From JAZSMJ01 sp045535815 (GTDB lineage Bacteria; Bacillota; Clostridia; Oscillospirales; CAG-272): DNA of 64,000 nt. Both the position numbers and the translations under genes were made by a program. The first letter of the stretch is position 1; each line of letters opens with the position of its first letter. Location: assembly GCA_045535815.1 (NCBI GenBank), contig JAZSMJ010000034.1:1-64000 (forward strand), written 5' to 3'. This document shows, piece after piece, positions 41,457 through 50,330 of the stretch. Below the pieces are notes generated by a model. It had not been told where the DNA came from. It saw nothing but the letters and a program-made list of their open reading frames with translations, and searched no databases.

Positions 41457-44400
41457 ATGAGAAATTTGAGAAGATTTCTGGCAATGGCTCTGACCATCAT
41501 GATGGTAGCTGGATGCTTCAGCATGTTCAGCGTAAACGCATTTGAAGACGTTTATGACTTTGAAGAAGCAATCAACACCCTTAATGATCTCGGAGTTATC
41601 AAAGGCTATGATGAGACATCGTTCGGTCCGGACGACGACGTTCTCAGATGGCACATGGCGCTTCTTGTTTCCAAGCTCGTAACCGGTAAGGTTGAAACAG
41701 CTACATGGGAAACAGCGTCCAACTATTCCAACTTTACAGACGTAAAGGCTGAGAACTACTACGGTAGTATCTCTTATGCCTCCAACCACGCTATCATCAT
41801 CGGTACCAGCGCTACAACATTTGAGCCCGAAGGACAGATCATGTTCCAGGATGCTCTTACAATGGTAATCCGTGCACTCGGATTCGGTGGCGAAGAAATG
41901 GATGCAGGCTATCCTTACACCTACATCGCAAAGGCTAACAAGCTCGGCCTCACAGCAGGTCTCGAGTACATTGAAAGCTACGACGAAAACCTCACAAGAG
42001 GCGAAACAGCACAGCTTCTTTACAACGCACTTTACACAGTAAATGCTGACGATACAACATTTGCTGAAAGCGCATTCGGTATGGTAGCAGCTGACGAGTA
42101 CCTCGTAGTTATCACAGCTACAAACAACGCTAACATGGTAAGCGATGCTCTCGTTGAAAAGACAGATTACGTTGCATTCAACGAAATCATGGTTGACGGC
42201 ACACTCAACGAAAACGTAACATACTTCCTTCCCAAGGCTGAATTCGGTATCGAAGGCGACGCAGACCTCTACGTTGGCGCTTCCTACGTTGTTTACACAA
42301 CAGACGGATTCAAGTCCATCGCTTCCTACGAAGCAATCGAAGGTGTTGCAGTTGAAGTAGCAGGCAACGCAGAAAAGAACACAGCTCTCGTTAAGATCGA
42401 CGACACAGTTTACCAGACAGTTGAAAGCTTCACAGCTCTTAACGCTTCTCAGGTAAACAAGGGTAACTATCCTGAAATCATTATGTACGCTAAGAACGTT
42501 GGTTATCAGACAGCAGCTGGCAACGGCATGTACGTTGCTGACGCAGCAGGTAACCTCCTCAACGCTAACGGTCAGGTAGTTGCATACTACATGCCCAACC
42601 TCGTTGGTTATGTTTCCCCCTACGTTGTATACGATGCAGTTACAGGCGTATACAGAGCAGCTACAGCTGAAGACCTCAGAAGCGTTGCAGTTGTTGCTCC
42701 CGAAACAGTAGGCGCATACAAGGTAGTTGCAGATACTCTTACAGAGATCGCTAACGTTGGCGCTATCTACGATGCAGTTGCATACGACGATAACGGCGAC
42801 GGCACATATGACAGAGCATTCTTCGTAAACTACAGATACGGTCAGTACACACTTGACGCTGACGGACACGCTGTAATCGGCGGTCTCGACACAGGCGTTA
42901 AGGCTGAAGCAGTTAAGGTAGTAGACGCAGAAGGTAACGCTACAACTCTTACAGTTGGCGGTTACTACATCTACGCTTACAACGCACAGTCCAAGACTAT
43001 CACAGTTAAGGAAGAACTCGCAGTTTACACCGGTTACGTTTCCGGTATGAACTCTCTCCAGAGCAAAGTTACAATCGGCGGCACAGTTTACAACTACGGC
43101 ATAGCTAACCTTCCCGGTGCTTCTGCTGCAGAAGTAGGCGTTGGTCCCGAACTCGTTGGTAAGAACGTAAACTACGTTCTCGTTGACGGTGTTGTTGTTG
43201 ACGTTCTCGCTCTCAACAACCTCGGCTACATCGTATTCGACAGCGTTATCGGCGTAACCTCCACAGGTCTTCCGATGGCTCTCGTTTACAACAACAGCAA
43301 TATCCTTTCTGTAATCGTTGTTTCTACAATCGATACATATTCTTACTATCAGTTCGCTTACAACAGCGATTCTCTCACATCTAACGTAACTAAGCTCGAA
43401 ACAACAGCTAAGGGATCTATCTTCACAGCTGAAATCGACGCTCTCGGTTACTACCACCTCATGACAGTTGCAGGTGTTCAGACAGCTACATCTGACTTCG
43501 AGGTTGACTTCATCAACGGTGTTACAAACAACGAACCTGCTATCGGCGGTCAGTTCAAGACAACAGCTGATACAATCATCCTTGTTTACAACACAACAAC
43601 AAAGACATTCACAGCTCGCAAGGGTATTCCTGGCGACGGTGCAGTTCTTACAGTAGCACTTGGTTCTCAGTACTTCGTTAAGACTGCCGGCAACGCTATT
43701 ACATACATCTACGTATATGGCGATGCTACATTCACAGGCACAACTCAGACTCCTGCATGGGGCACAACAACAACCAATACAACAGTTGTTTACGTTGATC
43801 CCGCATATGCAGAACCCACAATCGTTTCCAACAGCCTCTCTTCTGTAATCGGCGTTGAAGGCATTACACTTCAGGGTTACACCTACAAGTACAATGTAAT
43901 CGACATGGCTACAGGTAAGGCTATAGACGTTTACACAGCATCTTACAATGCACAGCTCATCGCAGGCGCATACTACACAGTAACTAACGGTTACGTTGAC
44001 GGCCTTGCAGCTGACGATGCAGTTAAGACAGCAGAGATCATCTCTGTATCTCCCTTCTATTCCGAAACATCTGTTGCAACATACGACAGACAGGAAGTTG
44101 TTATCCTTGCTATTGACGATATCACAGGCGTTGTTGCAAGAGGTGCTGACGGCCAGCCCGTTAACTATTTCGGAAATGCAGCATACGACGTAGCAGTTAA
44201 CAAGTTCGCTATCTACTATGACGTTGCAGGCACAACAAAGGTTTACTTCACAGCTGACGGTCCTATAGGTGTTCCGGTTGTAACAGTTGAAACCGGCGTT
44301 TTTGGACCCAACCATAGATCTGACGTTTGCATGCAGGATAGCGATGATGTAGTTGGATCATTCGTATCTGCTACAGCAGCTGTTCCTCAGATTATTACCA

Positions 44401-45203
44401 AGGATCTTAACCTTGACATTTCTGAATTTGCAAACAATCCCAACGCTACACTCCACCTCGAAATTTACATTTCAAAGGTTGCAGCAGTGCAGCTCGGTGG
44501 ACAGTTTGAGTTCTTTGTTGGCGGTTGCGACAATATGGAATGGGCTCTTAACTGGGAAGACCTTGCTAAGTATATAAAGAACGACGGCTGGAATACAGTT
44601 GAAATTCCTGTAACTGAATTTCAGGTAACAGGTGCTAACGGTGCTCCCAACTATGCAGCAATTGAAGGAACAAGACTTTATCTTCTTGCTAGCGAAACAA
44701 TCAAGCTTGGTTTGAAGAGCGTTTACTTCTACGACGACGGATCCGCTCCTGCAGCTCCCGAACAGCCCGAAGAAGAAGAGCCCGAAGAGCCTGCAAGAGA
44801 ACAGCTTGCTATCAAGGATGCTGTAGCTTCTGTAACACAGGCAACAGACATCGTTCTTGTTGGTGAAGCAATAGGTCCTTATGACGTTACAGACTATCTT
44901 ACAGAAGGTAAAGTTCATGTTGAGCTTTACGTTAGCGATCCCACAAAGATCGTTGCTGGTCAGTTAGAGCTTTCTTCTAACGGTGCTCCCGATAGCTGTG
45001 AAATCAACTGGAAGTTTGATGGTTCTCTCTTTGAATTGGTAGAAGGTTGGAACACTATAGAGCTTTCTTTTGCAGAAACATCTGATCAGGATGCTTGGGC
45101 TACAGGCGAGGTTGACTATAGCGCTATTAATTATTGCCGTTTCTATCTTAATCCCACCGGTGGTGAGGTAACAGTAGAAGCAAGAAACATTTACATTTAT
45201 TAA
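41457..45203 (+). CDS. SLH-domain S-layer protein with C-terminal carbohydrate-binding-like modules (1248 aa)
   Basis: Signal peptide ending FSVNA (about residue 28), then three S-layer homology repeats (about 29-200: YDFEEAINTLNDLGVIKGYD, FTDVKAENYYGSISYAS, YIAKANKLGLTAGLE) that tie the protein to cell-wall polymers. A long beta-rich central part (200-940) is shared with the next gene. Two beta-sandwich modules close the protein (942-1095 and 1117-1248), joined by a Pro/Glu-rich linker (PEQPEEEEPEEPARE). The last one closely matches the module at residues 377-530 of the dockerin-GH5 protein (AIGPYDVTDY, WKFDGSLFELVEGWN, NYCRFYLNPT). Most of the gene uses the narrow codon set of very highly expressed genes (ACA, GCT, GTT, AAC); the last 900 bases are more mixed, as if the modules were added later. 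Confidence 0.9.
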   Translation: MRNLRRFLAMALTIMMVAGCFSMFSVNAFEDVYDFEEAINTLNDLGVIKGYDETSFGPDDDVLRWHMALLVSKLVTGKVETATWETASNYSNFTDVKAENYYGSISYASNHAIIIGTSATTFEPEGQIMFQDALTMVIRALGFGGEEMDAGYPYTYIAKANKLGLTAGLEYIESYDENLTRGETAQLLYNALYTVNADDTTFAESAFGMVAADEYLVVITATNNANMVSDALVEKTDYVAFNEIMVDGTLNENVTYFLPKAEFGIEGDADLYVGASYVVYTTDGFKSIASYEAIEGVAVEVAGNAEKNTALVKIDDTVYQTVESFTALNASQVNKGNYPEIIMYAKNVGYQTAAGNGMYVADAAGNLLNANGQVVAYYMPNLVGYVSPYVVYDAVTGVYRAATAEDLRSVAVVAPETVGAYKVVADTLTEIANVGAIYDAVAYDDNGDGTYDRAFFVNYRYGQYTLDADGHAVIGGLDTGVKAEAVKVVDAEGNATTLTVGGYYIYAYNAQSKTITVKEELAVYTGYVSGMNSLQSKVTIGGTVYNYGIANLPGASAAEVGVGPELVGKNVNYVLVDGVVVDVLALNNLGYIVFDSVIGVTSTGLPMALVYNNSNILSVIVVSTIDTYSYYQFAYNSDSLTSNVTKLETTAKGSIFTAEIDALGYYHLMTVAGVQTATSDFEVDFINGVTNNEPAIGGQFKTTADTIILVYNTTTKTFTARKGIPGDGAVLTVALGSQYFVKTAGNAITYIYVYGDATFTGTTQTPAWGTTTTNTTVVYVDPAYAEPTIVSNSLSSVIGVEGITLQGYTYKYNVIDMATGKAIDVYTASYNAQLIAGAYYTVTNGYVDGLAADDAVKTAEIISVSPFYSETSVATYDRQEVVILAIDDITGVVARGADGQPVNYFGNAAYDVAVNKFAIYYDVAGTTKVYFTADGPIGVPVVTVETGVFGPNHRSDVCMQDSDDVVGSFVSATAAVPQIITKDLNLDISEFANNPNATLHLEIYISKVAAVQLGGQFEFFVGGCDNMEWALNWEDLAKYIKNDGWNTVEIPVTEFQVTGANGAPNYAAIEGTRLYLLASETIKLGLKSVYFYDDGSAPAAPEQPEEEEPEEPAREQLAIKDAVASVTQATDIVLVGEAIGPYDVTDYLTEGKVHVELYVSDPTKIVAGQLELSSNGAPDSCEINWKFDGSLFELVEGWNTIELSFAETSDQDAWATGEVDYSAINYCRFYLNPTGGEVTVEARNIYIY

Positions 45204-45237
45204 TCCAGAAAACTTCTCAAAACTTTAAATTATAATT

Positions 45238-45276
45238 TTGGCGGTGCGCGGAGGATCGTACTCCGCGCCTGCCGAA
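45238..45276 (+). other. Strong hairpin between the two SLH genes
   Basis: Stem GCGCGGAG/CTCCGCGC extended outward by GGCGG and TGCC pairs with a short loop, but with no T run after it, so it is not a typical terminator. It probably protects or separates the two transcripts. TTGACA at 45294 could start a second transcript, but its -10 match (TTCATT) is poor. Confidence 0.6.
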
Positions 45277-45371
45277 GATAAATTGAGAAAACTTTGACAG
45301 TTTAAGATAAGACCAATTCATTCGTTTTATACGCAAATCAACTTTTTTAATTTTAATAAGGAGATTAAGCC

Positions 45372-48206
45372 ATGAGAAATTTGAAAAGATTTCTTGCGAT
45401 GACATTGACAATGCTCATGATCGTTAGCTGCTTCTCTATGTTCAGCGTAAACGCATTTGACGACGTTTATGATTTTGAAGAAGCTATCGACACACTTGCA
45501 GGCCTCAATGTTATCAAGGGTTATGATGATACAACATTCGGACCCGATGACGATGTTACAAGATGGCAGATGGCATTGCTTATATCTAAGCTCACCACAG
45601 GCCTTACAGATACATCTGTTTGGTATTCCGAATCCAACACAACAAAGTTTGCTGACGTAGTTGCTGACAACTACTTCGGTTCTATCAACTTTGCTTCCGG
45701 CAACGGCATCATCAAAGGTACATCCGACACAACGTTTGCTCCCGAAGCAGGCATTATGTTCCAGGATGCTCTTACAATGGTCGTTCGTGCTCTCGGTTAC
45801 GGCAGCGAAGAGATGGACAAGGGTTATCCCTGGATGTTCATCGAAAAGGCTGATGACCTCGGTCTTATGAACGGTCTCGAATACATCGACGACACAGAAG
45901 CTACTCTTACAAGAGCAGAAACAGCTCAGCTCCTTTACAACGCTCTTTACGCTGTAAACGCTGACGACGAAACAATTGCAACAGCTGTATTTGATCTTTA
46001 TGATCCTGAAGCAGTTGTAGTAGTTCTCACAGCTACAAACAGATACAACATGAATGCGGCTGAAGGCGTTCTCAAGAAGGACTACGTTGCATTCAACCTC
46101 GTAAATGCTAAGACTGGTATCATTGATACAGGCCTTACATACTACGTTGACAAGGCTGAGTTCGGTATCGAAGGCGATGCTGACCTCTGCATTGGCAACA
46201 CATATGAAGTTACATCTTTCGACGGATTTGCAACTCTTGAAAGCGCTACACTTATTGACGCCGGCAAGACAGATGCAGTTATCGAAGGCAATGCTAACGC
46301 TAACACAACACTCATCACTATTGACGGTGTTGTTTATGAAGTAGTTGAGTCTTACACAAGCCTCAACGCTACAGGCGAATACATGGGCAACTATCCTGAA
46401 ATCGTTCTCTACAACAAGGATGGCTCTTACGTAATCGACGGAACAGGCGCTTACCAGACAGACGCATACGGTAACCTTCTTGACAAAAACGGTCAGATCG
46501 CTCTTTACTATATGCCTTGGCTCACAAGCTATGCTAATCCTTACGTTGTTATGAGAGATGACGGAACAGTTATCGCTGCTAACCCTGATCTCACACAGTA
46601 CGACCTCGCTAAGATCGATGACGGCGTAGTTGGCGGCTTCTCCAAGATCACTAATACAAAGACTGAGATCGCTGACATCAACGGCGTTTACGATGCAAAG
46701 GTATTTGACGTAAACGGCGACGGTTACTATGATTACGGTTACACTGTAAACTACAAGTACGGTGCATACGGCGTTAATGCTGTAAGTGGAAGCCTCATAG
46801 TTGGTACTACCGATACAGGCAGAAAGCCTGACCAGATCAAGTACGTTGACGCTGAAGGCAACACAATCGCTGCTATCGGCGCTGGTTACTACCTCTACTC
46901 CTACAACGCACAGGCAGGTGTTCTTACAATCAAGGAACAGCTCTCTGTTTACTCCGGATATCTCTCCGGTCTCAACACAATCGCTGATCAGCTCACTCTC
47001 GGTGGCACAGTTTACAGCTACGGCTTCGCTAAGCTTCCGGGCGCTGAAGCAGCTAACGTTGAAGCTGACATCACAGCAGCTCTCATCGGTAAGAACATCA
47101 ACTACGTAATGTATGACGGCGTTATCGTTGACATACTTCCTGTTCAGGGCAACGGCTACTTCGTTCTCGACAGCGTTATCGGTGTTACATCCTCCGGTCT
47201 TCCCACCGTTCTCGGATACAACCAGAATAACATTGCTACAGTTGTTGTAGTTGCTACTCTCAACACATACACAGGTTACATTTACAACTTCGAAACAGAT
47301 AAGCTCAACGGCGTTCCCGCACTCTTCCAGAACGCTGAAAAGGGTACTCTCTACACAGCTCAGGTTGATACACTTGGTTACTACCACCTCACAGAAGCTG
47401 ACGCAGCTCTCCTGGTTGCTACTGCAGGCGAAACAGTTAACTTCAAGAACGGTATCTCCAACACAGGTTCTGTTCTCGGAACATTCTCTACAAACGATAA
47501 CACAGTTATCCTTGCATACGATCCCTCTACTGGTAAGTTCGAATCCAGAAAGGGTCAGCCTGCTACAGGTGCTACTCTCGTAGTTCCTCAGGGTGCTGAA
47601 TACGTTGTTGTTGGTGCAGCTCCTGCTTCCTTCATCTACATCAAGGGCGCAGTTTCCTTCGAAGGTTACTCCGTTGTTGATCCTTGGGCTACACCCGCTA
47701 ACACAACTCTCGTTTACATCGATCCCGCTAACTCCAAGGCTACAATAGTTGACAATAGCCTCTCTTCCGTAATCGGCGTTGAAGGCATGCTCCTCCAGGG
47801 TTACACATACAAGTACTCTGCAGTTGCTGACCTTGTAAACGGTAAGGCTACAGACGTTTACTCTGTATCTTACAACGCACAGGTTAAGGCCGGCTACGTT
47901 TACTCTGTAGTTAACGGTTACATTGACGAAGAGATCGGTACTCTTGAAGACGTTCTCACAGCAGTAACACTTGCAAACGTAACAGCTACAGCTGGTACAG
48001 TTGACGGTGTTGCTATCGACAGAGATAACTTCGTAGTTATGACTGTTGACGCTAACGGTAACGTTGTAAGAGCTGAAAACTCCAAGGGAATTGCTAACGC
48101 AGTTGCAGCACCTGCTGCTCCTTACTCCGGCGCAGCATACAAAGTTAACGCTACTATCCTTGCTGAACTCGGCATCACAGCTGGTAACGTTTACCTCGTT
48201 AAGTAA
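45372..48206 (+). CDS. SLH-domain S-layer protein (944 aa)
   Basis: Tandem paralogue of the previous gene: near-identical signal peptide (MRNLKRFLAMTLTM through FSVNA), three SLH repeats (about 28-200) and the same beta-rich body, including a shared VYVDPA/VYIDPA, then NSLSSVIGVEG, then LLQGYTYKY block. It lacks the C-terminal binding modules and ends with a short polyalanine-containing tail. The codon bias is extreme throughout, indicating one of the most abundant proteins of the cell, so this is probably the main S-layer subunit, with the upstream paralogue as a variant carrying binding modules. A GGAGA ribosome site precedes the ATG, and a strong terminator follows. Confidence 0.9.
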   Translation: MRNLKRFLAMTLTMLMIVSCFSMFSVNAFDDVYDFEEAIDTLAGLNVIKGYDDTTFGPDDDVTRWQMALLISKLTTGLTDTSVWYSESNTTKFADVVADNYFGSINFASGNGIIKGTSDTTFAPEAGIMFQDALTMVVRALGYGSEEMDKGYPWMFIEKADDLGLMNGLEYIDDTEATLTRAETAQLLYNALYAVNADDETIATAVFDLYDPEAVVVVLTATNRYNMNAAEGVLKKDYVAFNLVNAKTGIIDTGLTYYVDKAEFGIEGDADLCIGNTYEVTSFDGFATLESATLIDAGKTDAVIEGNANANTTLITIDGVVYEVVESYTSLNATGEYMGNYPEIVLYNKDGSYVIDGTGAYQTDAYGNLLDKNGQIALYYMPWLTSYANPYVVMRDDGTVIAANPDLTQYDLAKIDDGVVGGFSKITNTKTEIADINGVYDAKVFDVNGDGYYDYGYTVNYKYGAYGVNAVSGSLIVGTTDTGRKPDQIKYVDAEGNTIAAIGAGYYLYSYNAQAGVLTIKEQLSVYSGYLSGLNTIADQLTLGGTVYSYGFAKLPGAEAANVEADITAALIGKNINYVMYDGVIVDILPVQGNGYFVLDSVIGVTSSGLPTVLGYNQNNIATVVVVATLNTYTGYIYNFETDKLNGVPALFQNAEKGTLYTAQVDTLGYYHLTEADAALLVATAGETVNFKNGISNTGSVLGTFSTNDNTVILAYDPSTGKFESRKGQPATGATLVVPQGAEYVVVGAAPASFIYIKGAVSFEGYSVVDPWATPANTTLVYIDPANSKATIVDNSLSSVIGVEGMLLQGYTYKYSAVADLVNGKATDVYSVSYNAQVKAGYVYSVVNGYIDEEIGTLEDVLTAVTLANVTATAGTVDGVAIDRDNFVVMTVDANGNVVRAENSKGIANAVAAPAAPYSGAAYKVNATILAELGITAGNVYLVK

Positions 48207-48225
48207 TTAAATACTTAATATATCA

Positions 48226-48259
48226 AAAGAAGCACATCGAAAGATGTGCTTCTTTTTTT
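48226..48259 (+). terminator. Terminator after the SLH pair
   Basis: Stem AAAGAAGCACATC/GATGTGCTTCTTT, GAAA loop, T7. Confidence 0.9.
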
Positions 48260-48334
48260 GTGCCCTTCTTTTGGTATAACGCAGGGGCCTTATAAATATA
48301 ATTAAGTGAAGGACAAAAGAAGGGATTTGAAAGC

Positions 48335-49237
48335 ATGCAAAAAAGTGACAGAATAGAGCTTGTCTGCGCTTGTATGCCGCTGAGGATACAGGATGAGCTT
48401 AAGGATATTTTAAACCTCTCGCAGTTTGGCGGAGCAGACAGTCTTGAGGAGATACGGATAAGGGCATTTTCTCCGATATGCCTGAAATTTGATCGTGGGC
48501 ATATCCTCGGGAATGCCGTTTTATCGCAGGACGAGCTTTCCGATATTGTAAAAAAGCTTTGCGAGGGCTCGGTTTACTCCCATTCCGATGAAATAAGAAA
48601 CGGATATATATCGGTTTTCGGAATGAGGATAGGTGTATGCGGTGAGGCAGTAACGTCGCATGGAAAAACCGAGGATATAAAAAATATAACGTCGCTTAAT
48701 ATTCGTATGCCTTTTATATCAAGGAATCTTGCATCCGATCTTGCGTTGTATCTTGAAAGGTCGGGATTTTCTGAGAGCGTGCTTGTCTATTCGCCACCCG
48801 GTGTGGGTAAGACAAGCGTTTTGCGCTCGCTTGCCGCACTTATCTCATCTTCGCCATACAATAAAAACGTCGCTCTGTGCGACCCGAGAGGCGAGCTTTA
48901 CGATTGCGAGCTTTTGCGTGGCTGTACGTGTGACGTCTATCTTAATTATCCGCTTGACAAAGCCTTGGAGCTTGCGGTGAGGACCATGCACCCCGACTAT
49001 ATCATATGTGACGAGATAGGCGGAGAGGCTGAGATGAAAGCGCTGCTTTCCTGCGCTTATATGGGCGTGCCGATAGTGGCATCGGCTCATGCTGACGATA
49101 TCCTTGGGCTTTGCCGACGCATAAGCGTAAGGCCACTTATAGATATGGGGGTATTTAATTCCTTCGTAAGACTTACCAGGAGAGGAAAACGGATAAGCTT
49201 TGATTTTGTTCCTGCCTCGGAGGCTTTGGCGGTATGA
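48335..49237 (+). CDS. spoIIIAA: Stage III sporulation protein AA
   Basis: 300-aa secretion-type ATPase of the SpoIIIA-SpoIIQ feeding channel between mother cell and forespore, made in the mother cell. The Walker A motif is YSPPGVGKTSVLRSLA (about residues 151-166), and Walker B is seen in YIICDEIGGEAE. The LEEIRIRAFSPICL N-terminal signature is characteristic. First gene of a complete spoIIIA operon; its stop overlaps the start of spoIIIAB by four bases. In studied species the operon is read by sigma-E; no convincing sigma-E box could be assigned. Confidence 0.96.
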   Translation: MQKSDRIELVCACMPLRIQDELKDILNLSQFGGADSLEEIRIRAFSPICLKFDRGHILGNAVLSQDELSDIVKKLCEGSVYSHSDEIRNGYISVFGMRIGVCGEAVTSHGKTEDIKNITSLNIRMPFISRNLASDLALYLERSGFSESVLVYSPPGVGKTSVLRSLAALISSSPYNKNVALCDPRGELYDCELLRGCTCDVYLNYPLDKALELAVRTMHPDYIICDEIGGEAEMKALLSCAYMGVPIVASAHADDILGLCRRISVRPLIDMGVFNSFVRLTRRGKRISFDFVPASEALAV

Positions 49238-49710
49238 TTAGACTGATAGGCGTTTGCGCAGTTATAGCAGGCTCGTATATTGCAGGTGCTTTGGGGGCTT
49301 CCTTTTATAAAAAACAGCTTTTGCAGACCGAAGGATTGTACAGACTCGTTTGTAAAATAAAGGCTGATATAGAAGGCTTGAATCTTCCGCTTTCCGATAT
49401 TTACGCTTCGTTTTCCGATAGGGCACTCGACGAGTGCGGCTTTACCGAAATACTCCGCTCAAGCGGTCTTACTCAGGCATCGTTTTGCGTTGATCTGTGC
49501 GTTAGCAGCGAGGTATCCTCTATTATAGATGAGCTCTCCGCAAGGCTTGGCAACGGGAGCAGGGAGGAGCAGGTGCTGCTTTGTCAGCACTACGGGGGCA
49601 GACTGTCGGAGCTTTGCTCCCTTTTATCCGCTGAGCAAAGGCAGAAGAGCAAGCTGGTCAGGACCGTTTGTGCGGCGGCAGGCGCAATGATCGCCATAAT
49701 GCTTATATAA
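49234..49710 (+). CDS. spoIIIAB: Stage III sporulation protein AB
   Basis: 158-aa membrane protein with an N-terminal helix (VCAVIAGSYIAGALGASFY), a helical cytoplasmic domain and a C-terminal helix (CAAAGAMIAIMLI), the topology of SpoIIIAB, a relative of type II secretion GspF. Starts inside the end of spoIIIAA (ATGA overlap). Confidence 0.9.
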   Translation: MIRLIGVCAVIAGSYIAGALGASFYKKQLLQTEGLYRLVCKIKADIEGLNLPLSDIYASFSDRALDECGFTEILRSSGLTQASFCVDLCVSSEVSSIIDELSARLGNGSREEQVLLCQHYGGRLSELCSLLSAEQRQKSKLVRTVCAAAGAMIAIMLI

Positions 49711-49731
49711 TACTGAAAGGCGGTTGTTTTC

Positions 49732-49926
49732 GTGGATGTCAGCCTTATAATGAAGGTTGCCGGAGTTGGTATACTCGTCAGCTTTGTCTGCCAGATACTT
49801 CAAAAATCTGGCAGAGAAGAGCAAGCAACGCTGGTCTCTCTCAGCGGTGTGGTCATAGTGCTTCTGATGCTGCTTGATGAGATATCGACTCTGCTTACAA
49901 CCATACGGAGCGTATTCGGGATCTGA
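49732..49926 (+). CDS. spoIIIAC: Stage III sporulation protein AC
   Basis: 64-aa membrane protein with two helices, matching SpoIIIAC in size and pattern (IMKVAGVGILVSFVCQILQKSGREEQATLVSLSGVVIVLLMLLDEI). The start is GTG at 49732, with an AAGGCGG site upstream. Its stop overlaps the next start (TGATG). Confidence 0.92.
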   Translation: MDVSLIMKVAGVGILVSFVCQILQKSGREEQATLVSLSGVVIVLLMLLDEISTLLTTIRSVFGI

Positions 49927-50315
49927 TGGATATTATAAAGCTTTGCGGAATTGCAATTATAGCGGCTATTTTCAATATCGTGCTCAGAAGGGAAAAGGGC
50001 GAGTTTGCGCTTGCGGTATCTGCCGTGTCGGGCGTTATGCTTTTGCTTTGTGCAGTTTCGTCACTTGCACCGGCGCTTGAGCTTATGCGTGAGCTCTCCT
50101 CTCACGTATCACAACAGCATATCGGATATTTTAACGTAATGATAAAGGCGCTGGGAGTTTCGGTAATAGTATCTGCGGCGGCAGACAGCTGTCGTGATAT
50201 GGGGGAGGCAGGCGTTGCCAAAAAGCTTGAGTTTGCAGGCAAGGCTCAGCTTTTGCTTCTTGCTCTGCCTCTTATTCGGGATATATCGTCGCTTGCTCTC
50301 GAGCTTGCGTCATAG
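49926..50315 (+). CDS. spoIIIAD: Stage III sporulation protein AD
   Basis: 129-aa four-helix membrane protein; it opens with IIKLCGIAIIAAIFNIVLRREKGEFALAVS, typical of SpoIIIAD. It overlaps spoIIIAC by one base and precedes spoIIIAE by 15 bases. Confidence 0.92.
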   Translation: MDIIKLCGIAIIAAIFNIVLRREKGEFALAVSAVSGVMLLLCAVSSLAPALELMRELSSHVSQQHIGYFNVMIKALGVSVIVSAAADSCRDMGEAGVAKKLEFAGKAQLLLLALPLIRDISSLALELAS

Positions 50316-50330
50316 GAGCTTGCTTTTGAA

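Noticed and set aside
41313..44315. A 1000-codon open frame on the minus strand opposite the first SLH gene
   Set aside because: It arises because the extreme codon bias of the SLH gene (ACA, GCT, GTT, AAC) leaves few stops on the other strand. The translation is an implausible Cys/Val/Asn-rich string without domains, and it extends over the SLH promoter.
45327..47387. A 686-codon minus-strand frame opposite the second SLH gene
   Set aside because: Same codon-bias shadow, with the same Cys- and Val-rich composition; no ribosome site or recognisable domain.
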